64,000 bases of DNA from positions 1,364,001 through 1,428,000 of the forward strand of contig JARKIF010000015.1 in NCBI GenBank assembly GCA_029378245.1, written 5' to 3'. This DNA is from Roridomyces roridus (taxonomy: Eukaryota > Basidiomycota > Agaricomycetes > Agaricales > Mycenaceae). Of the stretch, positions 10,725-23,200 are shown one piece after another. Every line of letters begins with the position of its first letter. Within the stretch, counting starts at the first letter, position 1. Position numbers and translations under genes: made by a program. The notes beneath the pieces were generated by a model. The model did no database searches. It was given only the letters and a program-made list of their open reading frames with translations, and was not told where the DNA came from.

Positions 10725-11225
10725 GGTATACCCACCATCTCATTTGCAAGGTGAGCATACTCACCGTGGGTATACCCACCATGCCATTCGCAAAGTGGGG
10801 ATACCCACTGTGGGTATACCCACCATTCCATTTGCAAAGTGGGGATACTCGCTGTGGGTATACCCACCTCACATTGGACAGAGTGGGTATCCCACCGAGG
10901 GTATCCCGAAAAAGGTGAGGACCCTCACGGTGGGTATCCCCACTCCCACCAACGCAAGGTGGGTATCCATCCCCACCCACTGTGTTTTTGGCAAGGTGGG
11001 TATCCCCACTCTCTCCTGTTTAGAAGTGGGTACACCCACCTCACAAAGATGGAGAGGTGGGTGTACCCACTTCTAAACAGGAGAGAGTGGGGATACCCAC
11101 CCTTCCAAAAGCACAGGTGGGTGTACCCACTCCCCTGCCCCAGCAAGGTGGGTATACCCACCGAAACCATGATTCTGGGTAGGTATACCCACCTCAAGTT
11201 CTTCTTTGTGAGTATACCCACCTGG
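10725..11225. repeat. Left subterminal array of GTGGGTATACCCAC palindromes
   Basis: About 20 perfect or near-perfect copies of a 14-bp self-complementary motif (variants GTGGGGATACCCAC, GTGGGTGTACCCAC, GTGGGTATCCCCAC) at a spacing of roughly 20-40 bp. A similar array lies at 25320-25790 at the other end. Dense subterminal palindromes are the usual form of transposase binding sites in large DNA transposons; that function is inferred. Confidence 0.8.
10995..11101. repeat. Perfect 48-bp inverted repeat with 11-nt loop
   Basis: 10995-11042 is the exact reverse complement of 11054-11101; the loop is ACAAAGATGGA. Each arm contains palindrome units of the subterminal array plus the non-array word CTCTCCTGTTTAGAAG, so the hairpin arose by inverted duplication and not by chance from the array. 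Confidence 0.85.
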
Positions 11226-11270
11226 CTCTGTTCTGGCTTCAAGCCACAAAAGTTCAGTGGCACAAAAAGA

Positions 11271-11346
11271 GTGCTGAAGCGGGAATTGAACGGTTGACCA
11301 CAAACACTGATGGGACCAGGCAACTTTACCACTGCGGCAACAAGGC
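11271..11346 (-). other. tRNA-like sequence (Gly-CCC-like, degenerate)
   Basis: On the minus strand the order is A-box-like TTGCCGCAGTGGTAAA, then GCCTGGTCCCATCAG, which fits an anticodon arm with CCC, then B-box-like CCGTTCAATTCCCGC. The acceptor and T-arm pairing are incomplete, so it is probably a tRNA-derived promoter relic and not a working tRNA. Confidence 0.5.
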
Positions 11347-11429
11347 ATTGCAAATAAGTAGAGCATGATTTTCTAGGTGCGTCCCTTCCCATGAGAAATC
11401 AAACGAAAGAAGGTGAGTCCCAAAAAGAA

Positions 11430-11520
11430 TGCCAGACCCAGGAATTGAACTGGTGACCATAACTGTTGACACATTGATTACAAGCAAGCGAGTTACCACT
11501 GAGCCAGAAAGACATTGGCA
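11430..11520 (-). other. tRNA-like sequence (Thr-TGT-like, degenerate)
   Basis: On the minus strand: A-box-like TGGCTCAGTGGTAA, a possible TGT anticodon in GCTTGTAATC, and B-box-like CCAGTTCAATTCCTGG. Only four acceptor pairs form. Same orientation as the neighbour at 11271-11346, with counterparts of opposite strand near 24990-25262. Confidence 0.5.
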
Positions 11521-11798
11521 ATGGTTCGAGTACGAGTTCCTACCTGCGTCCCTTCCACTGAGAAATCCAAATAAAAGAAACCTACAAGGTACGCCTTTGC
11601 AACTCAATCCTCTCCATAGAATATCTGTACAAAGAAGCAGGCTGTCAAGCAACTCGGCATTTCCGAATTCGATGATTGCTGTGCTGACCAAACAATGTGC
11701 CACAACAACCGATATCGTCCGAATTAGGCAGTTTTCTTGGAATCAATGCAGGAGGTCAAGCAAGTATCATATTACACATGTATACATATTCCATATTC

Positions 11799-13781
11799 TC
11801 AGAACTTCAAGAGTTTTCGATAAAACGCTGCCACCTTGGCTTGCTCATCCGTCAAGATCGGCACGATACCTTGGGGCAACGGAATCCATTCCTCCCCGTT
11901 GGAAACCTCCACGCTCGCATATTCCTCCGCTGCGAAGGTCTTGCCCGCCGCCACAGGACTCAGATCGTCCACAGGGAATGGCTTGGAGCGCCGCGTACCG
12001 TTAACCCACCGGCACATCGTCGGTGCGACCGGACTGGACTCTCGCTCTTCGCCGTGATTGATCGCAATAGGAAGGGTAAGGCGGGAGGTCGAGGGAGCGC
12101 CAACGTCCCCTTGAGTAATCGGGGCGGGAGGAGTGGGACGCTTCGGGGCTGGTTCTTCCTCGGGAGGACCCGCGGCGGCTCTCTTGCGGGAAGGCTGCGC
12201 GCTACCTGAAGGACGTTCCTCCTCCGTGTCCGCTGCTGCTGCCTGTTTCTGACGAGGCCGGCGGGGCAGCGGGCGCTGAGGACGCTCTACCCTATCGTCC
12301 TCCTCTTTGTCCTGCGCGCGCGCATCCTTGTCGTTGTCACCGTCTTCCTCGTTGCTCAAATCGACGCCACCGAGCTGTTTGATGAGCTTGGGGGCATCCT
12401 TGGCGTAGAGGAGGGTCGACCCGTCGACACCCGTGATGATGGGTACCTTGGCCAGAGCCGCGCCCTCGAGCGCCATTTCCTCTGCGTCATTGTCAGATTA
12501 AAGTGATATATCTGGAGAGTAGCTGACTCACCCTCACTCCACGACTCAATTTCTACCGTATCATCGTCGTCGTCTTCCTCATCATTCTCGCCGTGGTATT
12601 TCGCCTTCATTGCCTCCCAGAGCTTGTACCATTGTTTCTTGGCGTCGCCCTTGATGCTCTTCAAGCTGAAGGACTTGCCCGGGTGTGAGCTCTTGAGCGC
12701 AATCGGCCAGTTCTTGATGCGCAGGTGATAGGTAACTGCGACATCGGCGAACGTCCAAGAGAACTGCGACTTTCTCATCAATTTTGAAGGAGGCTCTTCG
12801 TCGCGCTCGCGGAAAACGAGACCTATACAATAGCGGTGAGAACGCCATCACGGCAAGGGTGGATGGCGACGACGTACAAGCACTATTCAGAAACAGACGC
12901 CCAATGGTGCGCGTGAATACGTCGGGCTTCTTGTCCCCAGGGTGCGGGGTGAAATCGATGATGACGGGCTGAGCATCGCTGCCTTCCGCCTCACGTCGCA
13001 CCATCTTGACCATTCTACGTGCAATCAGTTGGGTCTCATCGGGGGGTGGACGTACAGACGCACCTTAGCATTGCTGAGAAGTTGAGTAGCTTGGTCTTGA
13101 TAGCCGTTTCGTAGCTAGCGTGCAGGGTAAAGAAATCTGGCGAGCCACCCCAAATGACTGCCTCGGCCGTGAATGAATCGATGGCGAAGCCGAAGACGTC
13201 CACGTCGCTGGTCTGGTATGTCAGAGTACTCTAAGAGAATATATTAGTATAAGACCCAAGTAAAGACGAGCGTGGTCTTACCTCCCGGATGAAAGGCTTA
13301 ACGACCTTGTTCATGACAGCGCGTCCGTGGCCGCTTGCTTTCCTCCCCTCCAATACCACTGCTGTGATACCGGCGTACCACGCCAGTAACCCCGACTTGA
13401 TCTCATTCCGTGTCTTCTCGTCGTCTTCTGGGATGTCTTCAAAAAGCGCGGCATACGCGTCTTTGCATTGGCCCTTGTATTCATCCACGCTCACTATGAA
13501 GAGGCGAAATCAGTATTGGAAACAAGTGCGACCGGCAGACAGAAATGACGCACTTTCTTTGGGTTTCGGGTGGTCGACGCGATACTTGACTTGGAACGCG
13601 TTCCAGGGGTTATCCGTCCTCGACCGCGTTTTGTGGTCGCCCACCGCCTTGAACAGAGTGGATACTCGCTTGCCAGCGCCACGCGCAATGTTGTGCATGG
13701 CTTTCTGGTACGCACGACGCGCCTCATGGGCCCTTTCGAGGTCCTCCTCCCCCAACGGCCCCGGCTTGAGGTCCTAAGCGA

Positions 13782-13812
<31 letters not shown>

Positions 13813-15639
13813 CTCCGACTCTGGTTCGCCCTCCTCATCTTCACCCGCGTGCGACTCGGCGTCTTCCTCGACGGCCTTGGACTTGCCCTTGCGTTTGGCC
13901 CTTGCCGTTGTTTCTGCCTCCATGGCTTCAAAGTCTTCTTCATCCTGCTCCTCGTAGTCCACCGCGGCTGGGCACTCCTTCTCCAATCGAGCTCGAGTGT
14001 CGGCCTCGGTCGTGCTGAAGTCCGAGACCGACCTGTCGTCGTCGTCGTCGTCGTCCTTAGCGTCAACACCGACGGCGGCGTTGCGATTCCGAAGCACACG
14101 TGTGGCAGGAGAAGGCTGCATCCGCAGATGCTCTCCCGGTCCTCGCTGCTGCAGCTGTTGATACGCCTCCGCACGATCCAGCCAAGTTTGTGGCGCGTTG
14201 GGAAGAGTGGCTTTGCGGCGAGAGGGGAGACCGGGAGGCCTTGTGGGGGATTCGTCTCCGCCCTGTGGGGATGGCGACGAAGGAGGGAGGGAAGACGGAC
14301 GGGCAGGGGTGGGTGGCAGAGGTGGGCGCTGCCTCTCACGTTTACGCTGCTGCTGCTGTTTCACGAGTAGCGTCAAATCCAGCTTCGGAGGCGGCGCGAC
14401 CTTAGCGAGAGCGCGCTGGTCCTTTCAGTAAGTATAGACAACGCTTGGTCAATGGAAACACTGACCTTGGGGTCAACATCATCGTTCTCTTGGTCAAGTT
14501 CGTGGCATTGGCTCTCCTTTTCCGCGCGCGTCTCCTCAGCTAGGCGATCCATGGCTTTGCGCATCCGTTCAGAATGCTGAATACCATGCATATTAGTCTC
14601 ACGTCGCGCCCCTCAGTGAAACACATACCGGTCGGCGTTCCTCCAGCTCGACCTGCCGCTCAGCGCTCTCGTCGACCCCAGAATTGTCGTCTCCGTCGAG
14701 GTCAAAGTCAGCGCACTGGTTCTTGAAGTCAAAGTTGTCGAGATCACCCTGCGGGCGTATGGGTAGGTCGATGTCCTCGTCGTCGACGAAAGGCGTAGGA
14801 GAGCGTGATTTGCGCTGTAAAGAGGTTAGCATACGCAGCCAAGGCCAATACATGCCACATACTGCGACTGGAGAGTTGGGCTCGACGAGAGGCTGCTGCT
14901 CCTCTTCGTCGAGGAGGTCTTGCTTAGGGACGATGGGGACGAAGTCGTCTTCCTCCTCTTCGTCAAGGAGGAGGTCTTGCTGAGGGACGACGGGGGCGGC
15001 ATCATCTTCCTCCTCTTCGTCAAGGAGAAGGTCTTGCTCGGGGACTTCGTCGGGGATGGGGACGCCAGCATCCTGAAGAACATCAGGGATGTGCTCTTCG
15101 ACGACAGAGAGAGGCTGTGAGTCGTGCTGCGACAGCTATGAGCCGAAGAATCCGAGGATAATGGCAGGATACGCACTGTGTTCTCGTCAAGGCCTGCAGC
15201 GTCTTCCATTTGCACATCGGCATCGATGGCGGGTTCCTGTTCTTCGGGCTCTTCGTCTGGACCAGCCTGCTGCTGCACAACGCGTAAGTTATTATGGGGA
15301 AGCCTGTGTCTGCGCGCGCGTACCTCGTCGGCGTTCTGGCCACTTCTGAGGTTCCGGCCGTGCCTTGGTCCTTCGACCTTGGGATTGACCTTCTTGCCCG
15401 TCTGGCGATTTTTCTGAGTCCGACAAATTGTAAGAAACCCAAGCCCGGGCAAGAACTGAGATAAATACCGCGGGGGCCGTCTTCTTTTTCTTGGGATTGG
15501 TTTTTTTCTTGGGCTCTTCGGTGAGCGGAACTGGTTTTCGGCTTGACGCGCGCTCCTGCATACAGGGACAGTGGACATGAGGTTGTTGTTGTGAAGATGG
15601 GTGTTGGCTAGAGGAAGATGGGTCTTGGTTTGTGGTCAA
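11799..15639 (-). CDS. KDZ-element accessory protein, acidic, function unknown (multi-exon)
   Basis: Starts at ATG 15639. Conserved-looking parts: three acidic repeats of the pattern VP.QDLLLDEEEEDD (15060-14900), a basic/Pro-rich block, QTWLDRAEAYQQLQQRGPG, long Asp/Glu runs, then NPWNAFQVKYRVDHPKPKE, which has an HMG-like flavour, SVDEYKGQCKDAYAA, LLAWYAGITAVVLEG, DVDVFGFAIDSFTAEAVI and a Cys-poor tail ending at 11799. Introns of 45-60 nt separate the blocks. An in-frame TAG at 13774-13776, between DEGVA and DLKPGPLG, has no good intron to remove it and looks like a nonsense mutation. Related proteins neighbour transposase genes in other agaricomycetes as far as I recall; the function is unknown. 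It is divergent from 17347 across a repeated promoter region. Confidence 0.65.
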
Positions 15640-15850
15640 AGTAATTCAGCGTTGGTCGCGTCGCTTGCGCGGACAATAAGGCGCGTAAAACCACCGTACA
15701 ATGGTGTCGAAGATTTCCCGTGATGCTGCGGAATGACGCTTGGGTCGCTTGGGAGGACAATGAGGCGCGCGCGCGCGAGACCATCGCACAATGGAGTGAT
15801 TTATCGACAAATTCATTCGGTCAGAAATGGGAATACACTGCCATTGTCTG

Positions 15851-16640
15851 AGGTGGTTAAAAGGCGCGCAGGCCAGAACTCCAGTCTTCTCTCCTTCTCT
15901 TGCCCGTCTCATCCCATCCAGCCTTGGACGTCGCGCCCTGAGTCAGTAATTGGCTCGTCGCCATCGTCCCTCAAACTCCTCCTCCCTAGCCCCCCTGCCT
16001 CTCTTTCGTCCCTTGCCACTGGATTCAGCGCGCGTGCCAAGCTCTGTGGATTGAGGTCAGTGATTCAATTGTCGTCTTCACGCCTGGGACTTACTCTTCT
16101 CATCCAGCCTTGGACGTTTGTCTCAGGTGGTTAAAAGGCGCGCAGGCCGGAACTCCAGTCTTCTTTCGACCGTCTCATCCCATCCAGCCTTGGATGTCGC
16201 GCCCTGAGTATGAGGGTCAGTAATTGGCTTCTCAGCGTCATCCCTCAAACTCACCCTCCCTAGCCAGTCTTCTCTCGCCCGTCTCATCCCATCCAGCCTT
16301 GGACGTCGCGCCCTGAGTCAGTAATTGGCTTGTCGCCGTCGTCCCTCAAACTCATCCTCCCTAGCCCCCCTGCCTCTCTTTCGTCCCTTGCTACTGGATT
16401 CAGCGCGCGTGCCAAGCTCTGTGGATTGAGGTCAGTGATTCAATCGTCGTCTTCACGCTGGGGACTTACTCTTTTCATCCAGCCTTGGACGTTTGTCCTT
16501 AGCAGTATGTCCTCCTCTCTCATCCCTTGCCACTGGATTCAGCGCGCGTGCCTGCGCCCCGACGCCTGCCTGGCCCAAGCTCTGTGGATTGAGGTCAGTG
16601 ATTCAGTCGTCTTGACCGCTGGGGACTTACTCTTCCCATC
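15851..16640. repeat. Degenerate tandem repeat in the divergent promoter region of the element
   Basis: About 2.5 units with a period near 374 bp: 'catcccatccagccttgga' at about 15911, 16168 and 16285, and 'ctggattcagcgcgcgtgcc' at about 16019, 16396 and 16536. The TATA-like GGTTAAAAGG within the unit occurs twice. It lies between the start of the accessory gene (-) and the KOW-like gene (+). Confidence 0.65.
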
Positions 16641-16967
16641 CTCGCCTTCTCCTTAGTCGTATGTCCTCCTTGCAGCCCGCCGCGCACGCCTTGATTTCAG
16701 ATCTGTGGCGCCCGACAACTGGTCTCGGCGTCGTCGGTGGTGCGTGTCGTCTCATGAGGTCTTTTTTCTTCTTCTTTGTTGCTCGTTCTGCTCTCACATG
16801 GCTCCAGTGCTCCTTGTACTACGTATTCCCATTGTGGCCCTCCATCTCCGTCTCCCATGGCCCTTCCGCCCCGCCCAACTCCAGCCAGCGGTGACGCCGA
16901 CATGGGAGTCAAGACCAGGTGGCCGAAGGCTTTCAAACTCCGCCAGCCACCTGACTTGTAGGCAGGT

Positions 16968-17042
16968 GACGTCGCTGATCTTTGGCACTCGAGCCGTCGA
17001 TGTGATCAATCAACGGCTCGAGTCCCAAAGATCTGCGACCTC
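16968..17042. repeat. Hairpin/dyad upstream of the KOW-like gene
   Basis: The 21-nt arms GATCTTTGG.ACTCGAGCCGT (16977-16997) and their reverse complement (17013-17033) differ at one position. The pairing extends outward to about 30 nt with two further mismatches, and the loop is 15 nt. It sits about 300 bp before ATG 17347. It may be a regulator site or a cruciform; it is not followed by a T-run. Confidence 0.7.
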
Positions 17043-17346
17043 AGCTTGCACTTGTTGATACTGTACAGTGTACAGCCACCTTTTCCGGCTTGACTCATAC
17101 CTCCATCCCGCCCTATCGTGAGTATGCCCGCCCTCCGTCGGTAGTCAGTAGCGTACATAGTCGTTTGAATACCATTGTCTTCGTCGCCTGACGTGTCTCC
17201 CATCCGTTTACGCCCAAGGCGCTGTGAAAAACGACGAAAAAAAAAGTTCTACATACTTGGCGCTGCCCGACACATTCTGCATTCTGCATCCTGTATACGA
17301 GCGTATCACTGACAAGCTCCTATTACCCTCTTGCCTGCTCTGCCCC

Positions 17347-19892
17347 ATGCCTGCTGATACTGAGGCTCTTGAAGGCGTCGTCGCGCCAAGCCACGTCATC
17401 GCCGCCAGCGACACCAATACATACGCCGACCCTAATACTGCCATGCCTTCGAACGACGACGCTTCCGTCTCTGCCCCACCCGAGCATGCATCATCCCCGC
17501 CCATCCTCCCTGACACGTCCTCGCGAGACGCGTTCCTCGATTCCGCGCTCCCCATGCCCAATTCCCCACCACTCGTACGCGCGTTTTCGTAGCTTACTTC
17601 CATCTGGACTGATTCCTTTCAAGCACGTCCCAACTCTCGCTCTCCCGCTAAATACAGCCCTCGAAGCAATGGAAACCAGCACCTTGGGCGCGCACCAGGT
17701 ACGCTATGCCTTGCCCCTCATTCTGTGTGACGATCTCAATCTATTAGCAGCTTTTCGACAACGACGACGACATGGATATCGACTATGACGTTTCGTCGTC
17801 GCAAACATCATCGTCGAAAACAAGACGGAAAACCCCGAGAACGAGACAGAAAACCAGACGGAAAACCCGAAAGGCCTGCGAATCCGCACCAAGCGCAAGC
17901 CAGTGACGCGCAAAGCAGCCCCCGTGGTGCATCCCACTGCCGACGATCTCCGCCCCTTCAAAAGTGCCCATCTCCGATTTGCAAAACCTTACTGGGGACG
18001 TACCTCCTACGCTCTCAGTCCTGGCGATCGAGCCTTCGTCGTTGACGGTCCCCACTGCAAATTTAGTGGATTGGTCGACCACCTGCTGAAGAACGAGCAT
18101 GGCGAATTCGTGGCCGTGCTCGTCGGCTGGCCATCTGAGACCCCGCATCCCACGATTTCACAGCTGCGCCGACACCTTCTGGACCCAGGCCCCGTTCCCC
18201 GCATCTGTGATCGTGTGCTCGTGGTCGATGGGCCCTACCGAGACGAGGTGGCTACCATCGAGTCTATCGAAGGACACATCATCAGGATTGGGAACCCGTC
18301 GATGGTAGAGCCTGTAGAAGTGGAGATCGGGCACGTCGCTAGATATTTCTTACCAGGGGATTCGGTATGGATGGCTGGCGAGGACCAGGGCGGTCTTCTG
18401 ACGGAGATGCAGCCATCGCTGGGCATGGTTTCCATCCTTGTCGATCCAAAGAGAGGCTTGGTATGTGCTTGAATAACGCTCTGGGCGCCCACTGACCGTG
18501 AATGCTAGATGAAGGAAGTCCCTCAGTCAGAAGTCCACTTCGACTGGTCGGATTATCCGGGGTCCTGGACGCGCATCACTCCTTGGGGTCCATTGACTGA
18601 GCAAGACCACGAGCGCGAGGAGCTCAAACTCCGAGCTCTCATTGACGATGCCTACAAGCTAATGAAGTCTGAGAAAAAATCCGCCCCCGGCGGCATAACC
18701 TCGCGGCGCAAGCTGATGGCCATGGCGAAGGCTGAGCACGCGTATAGGCAGAATCGGTGGTGGGACGCCGTCCAAGAACTAAAGGTGGCGACGGACCTCG
18801 AGCTCGAGGACGACGAGCATATCACTCGTCGACTGGCGGCAGTAATCTCGGCTCGGGCGAATGGGGCACTCAAGAAAACTCGAGAGCACAGCGAAGATCT
18901 GACGGATTTCAATCGTAAGATGATGAAGACGGGGCTGTGTTTTGAAGGATTGGAAGTCAAGATTATCGCTCCAAATTATGGGTCGCGCACACTGAAAGGA
19001 ATAATAACGGGGGACCACGACTCCGAGGCCCGTCGCCAGCGGGAGAAGCTTAACAATGCCAAGGAGCTCCTTCGCCTCTGCCGACATGATCTGGAAGGGA
19101 TATTGGCCACCGTCTCCTACGACAAACACGCGCCGGTCGAAAATGTCCCTATCGAGTACATCGTGGAATGGGAGTAAGTGAATTTGCATGTCTTCCCTTT
19201 GCATATATTCATTTGAATGTAGAACCCAAATCCCGCTCTCCCGCGCCGTCTATGTCAAGCACGGCTGGAATTCTCGCACCTTCCAGCTGCCCGAGTCTCT
19301 CCCTCCTGCCCCTGCTCTCCCGCCTGCACGACCACTGACTCCGCCGCCCGACCCCTCAAGTTCCTTGTTGCCTTTTGAGTTGCCCAGAGAGACAGACGGT
19401 TCTTGGCTCTATCAGGGCAACCGTTTTGTCGGCAAGTGCCTCGAGGCCGTGGTGCACATCACCGCCAGGACGAAAGGCACCAGGAAACTGACCATCCGAG
19501 ATACACAGAAGAGCAAAGAAGGAATGGGCGGTTTTTTGTTGGTCGCAACGGAGTACACGAAGGACAGTGTGATGACTGTCTACGGGCTGCCTCCGAGCGG
19601 GGTCCCCGTCAAGTTTACGGGCAGTTGCCTTGCACCGTCGAGGGCACATTCAGACGGGGTTCGTGTCGACGAGCGCATGAATGAGCGCGTCGTGATTATC
19701 GGGGAGGATTCCCTCCACGATGTGTCGCACATTGGCCAATACGGCCTGGTCGTTGACAAGCTGCCGCCGGAGCATGCGGTCGTGCAGCATGAGGACCCTT
19801 CTCGCCACCAGTACCATTGGAAATCTCTGTGTCTTTCTACAAACAAGGAACGCTACCAGGGCGAAACCTCATTTCCCGCGACGATCTTCTAG
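17347..19892 (+). CDS. KOW-domain-like protein of the KDZ element (6 exons, about 759 aa)
   Basis: Exons 17347-17574, 17624-17698, 17751-17789, 17858-18460, 18509-19173 and 19223-19892 close in phase to 760 codons. After a low-complexity acidic N-terminus and a basic patch (RIRTKRKPVTRK), several KOW/Tudor-like beta units recur: SPGDRAFVVDGPHCKFSGLV (about residue 168), DRVLVVDGPYRDEVATIESI (about 232), FLPGDSVWMAGEDQGGLL (about 280) and LEVKIIAPNYGSRTLKGII (about 464). The arrangement recalls the tandem KOW domains of the transcription factor Spt5. A role in transcription or in binding element nucleic acid is inference. The third intron (17790-17857) runs through a tandem GAAAACC.. repeat and is needed to join the two frames, so it is the weakest junction. 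Confidence 0.7.
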
Positions 19893-19942
19893 AGTAATGT
19901 ACGTAGTCGCGCGCGTGTGTACATAGAAAGGTCAATGCATTG

Positions 19943-20154
19943 GTCAAACCAATCCCCTCCGATTGCGTGACTCGAATTCAAGTTTTCCCAGAAAGTCGTC
20001 GGTGTCTGCCCTATTGTTCGTAACGCCAATTGTTCGTCAGAATATTTCGTCAAACCAATCCCTTTCGATTGCGTGACTCGAATTCAAGTTTTCCCAGAAA
20101 GTCGTCGGTGTCTGCCCTATTGTTCGTAACACCAATTGTTCGTCAGAATATTTC
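19943..20154 (+). repeat. Two tandem 106-bp repeats upstream of the transposase
   Basis: Units start at 19943 and 20049 (gtcaaaccaatccc...) and differ at only a few positions. Each contains two ATTGTTCG words. They end about 100 bp before ATG 20257, in the likely promoter of the transposase gene; CGAACAAT words recur before the gene at 23916. Confidence 0.85.
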
Positions 20155-20256
20155 GTTGATCGCCAAGGCCTATTGTTGTTCGTTGACAAGGTGAAACTCC
20201 TTTGCCAACTCCTCAATTCCCCTTCTCACATCGCGTTACTCTTCTCAAGAAACACC

Positions 20257-23200
20257 ATGGGTCGTTTGACCGCGAAGGATATCGAGGCAGTCAAGGTGTC
20301 GAGCTCCAAAGCCACCGCCCCCCCAAAACTTTTCCCGGTCAAAACCCCTGCGAACCTACTCAAGAAGAAGAATGCCAACGAACCCGAACCCCTCGTATTC
20401 TACGCCAACGGCCAGACTTTGAGCCAGCGCCTCCAGAAACCTCCCCAAGGCCAAGTCGGGTGGCGCGATGCGCGCAGGCAAGGAGGACCCCAGTCCTCCC
20501 CGACCAAACGGCAATACGCAGATGTTGCCTTGGCCAGCGAGGACAACTATGTTACAGCGGACTACATCCCAGGTCAGCCAGCTGCGCAGACGAGCCGCGC
20601 CGTGAAGAAGAGCAATCAATGGCACCGATGGACACACGAAGTCATCCCCGCGCTGGTGCCCGTGTTCGTCGATCTCATGCATCAGACTAAGTCCCTGCGC
20701 GACACTGCGGAACTGAGGCTGCAACATTCGGATTGCGCGTGCGCCAAACGCGCGCTGTATGTCGCTGTAGTTCGGCTCAACGGTGCGTGTGCTTTGAAAC
20801 CTTTACGATGTATTCTGACTTTCACCAGCAATTGAGCATCAACGCGTCGACGTCTGCAAGTGCTTGCCCGCCCCAGCTACGCTGCTCCGAGCGGGATTGT
20901 TTCCCTGCTCGCCGGTCCACCCGAGCTTGGCCGTCATGCCGCCGTCGACGCCACTCTCGAACTCATCCGAGAGACGGTGATTGGTCCGAGCATCGCGAGC
21001 CCCGCATCCCCGTCGACAACTCCTGCGGGCTCAAGACCATGCACCCCGCCGCCACCGAGCCCCTCAGGCTCAGACTCGGACTCTTCAAGATCCGCGCCAG
21101 CAACCCCTACGGCAGCGCGTCCTGTGCCACCAGCGCCGTCTGGACGTAAAAGGCGGGCGCCAGACCGGGAGCACAAGCACGAAAGCAAGGCCAATCCTTT
21201 CCCAGACCCTCCGCCTCGCACGCGCCCTTCCGACTACTTGATCAGCCGGTGTCCGACTTGCTTTGGCGGCCTCGTCCACGACCCCACGGCTGCCTGCGAC
21301 ATCCACGTCTGTGCAGACGCTGGCTTTACTCAGAAGCGCCGGCGCGGTGGTCCTCGCGATCCCCCACGCACGCACCCTAACACGGTTTTCGTTCCCGAGC
21401 ACACGACAGACGAGATGGGGGCTCATGTCGAGGACGTGCGTCCCGTTAGAGGTCAAACAAAGAAGCGAGCCAGACCTTCGGAGGAGGAAGATCATTACGA
21501 GCACCAGGACCTGCGAGTTCCGCGCACCGTGCTGGACGACTGTCGGGACTCCTTCATCGCTGCAGACAAGAAGCGCGAGAAGGCCAGCACCAAGTTCTTC
21601 GAGGATACGGGCGTAATGGGTCTCCTTTGCCGCCACGACCGTGTTTTGTGGCTGGTGAATATGCGGAGCTCGAGCGAGAAGCAGTACTTCGTGCTCGTGC
21701 TCTTGGAGACGCTGTTTCAGCATCTCCCGCTTAACATACACATTGGAATCCTCTACGATATCGCCTGCCAGCTCCACCGTTCCTGCGTCAAGTACAAGTT
21801 CATGGAGCGGTACATGGACCGCATGATATTCGCGGTGTCCGTCTTCCACGCGTTCGGGCATCGTTGGCCGTGCCAGTTGATATACCATCCCATGAAGTGT
21901 TGTGGGTTTGGGCACACCAACGGCAAAGGCTGCGAGCGCTTTTGGCACTCGATCAGCAAGCTCATCGCTTATCTGCGAGTCACTGGGTAAGTTCTCCCTT
22001 TGTTTTTAGAATCACCGCAGACGCTAACGAATAATCAGTATCATGTGCGTTTGTACACTATTGACAGTCAAATTCAGCACGCAGACAAGATGAGTCTCGG
22101 GCGCATGGGCTCCTGGATCCTTCGCCGCACCGAGCACTGCGAGAACAAGATGCGCGAGGCGCGCGCGGACTTGGTGGCCTGCGGCGTTCCCGTGGCTCAA
22201 CTTAGGGTGCAATGGGCGGATCAGGTGAAGGTTCAGACTCAGCCGCTGAAGTGTAAGTGTTCTTTCTTCATTCTGGTGGGCGTCCTATACTAATGTTGAC
22301 CTCAGCGCAGTCAAAGAACGCCGCGAAACAAGCCGTGGATACAATCATTGCTGCCCGCGCCAAGCAACAGCAACTCTGGCAGCGGTGGAAAGCCCTGAGC
22401 GAGACGCAGGTGAATGAGGACGCCGACGCCGAAGCACATGACTATGCAACGACCCATGTCCAAGACGCGCTCAAAGCATGGGAAACTCAAGCTGCAAAGA
22501 CCAAGCAACTCGAGCGCACCCTCGGCGTCAACGACAGCACCATTCTCAAGAAACTCAAGTTCACCGACTATTACACCGCCCGCATGAACGCAAGAGCTGT
22601 CAAGGACCGTCTTCGCGCCCGCTTGCGAGACCGTAAATTCGAAATGGACCCCATTGAGCGTTCGGTACGACGTACTCGCAGTGGTACGTCTCATATTCAC
22701 GCTACCGAATCCAGCCGCTGACGCGGCGAGAGCAGAAAACCAGCGCAACGAACACGCAGGAGCAGCCATTAAGCGCCGCGAGCCCAATATCAGTCGTTTG
22801 GTGCAGACGTACAACAAACTCTGCGAGCAGATCCAGAGCTTGATCTCCAAGAAGAAGGCGCCTCCTCATTCCGTGGCCCCGTTGCCCGTGCCGTCCAAAG
22901 GCATCTACCAGCTGGACGTTGACGATGTCATCTGGCAGGACCTTGGCTTGGACGAGGAGGAGAGCCGACCTCCGTTGTGGTTAAGCGACGAAAAAGTGCG
23001 GACGGGCATACGGGCAATGTTGATGGTGGATCGCTGTAACGAGGAGTCTGCGCGCCTGATGCGCGAGCATGCACATCTGTTCGTCTGGTTCCAGAATGAG
23101 TGGAAGACGATACAGATGGCGATTGCTCAGTCAGAGGGTACGTATTCTTTCTGTTCTGGCGAGGAGTGTGCTCAATCCGACCTAGGTGCCGTTCGTTATC

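Noticed and set aside
13570..14370. A 266-codon plus-strand frame rich in LVLVLVL.
   Set aside because: Antisense to the acidic (Asp/Glu-codon) tract of the KDZ accessory gene; the leucines and valines are a shadow of GAC/GAG repeats.
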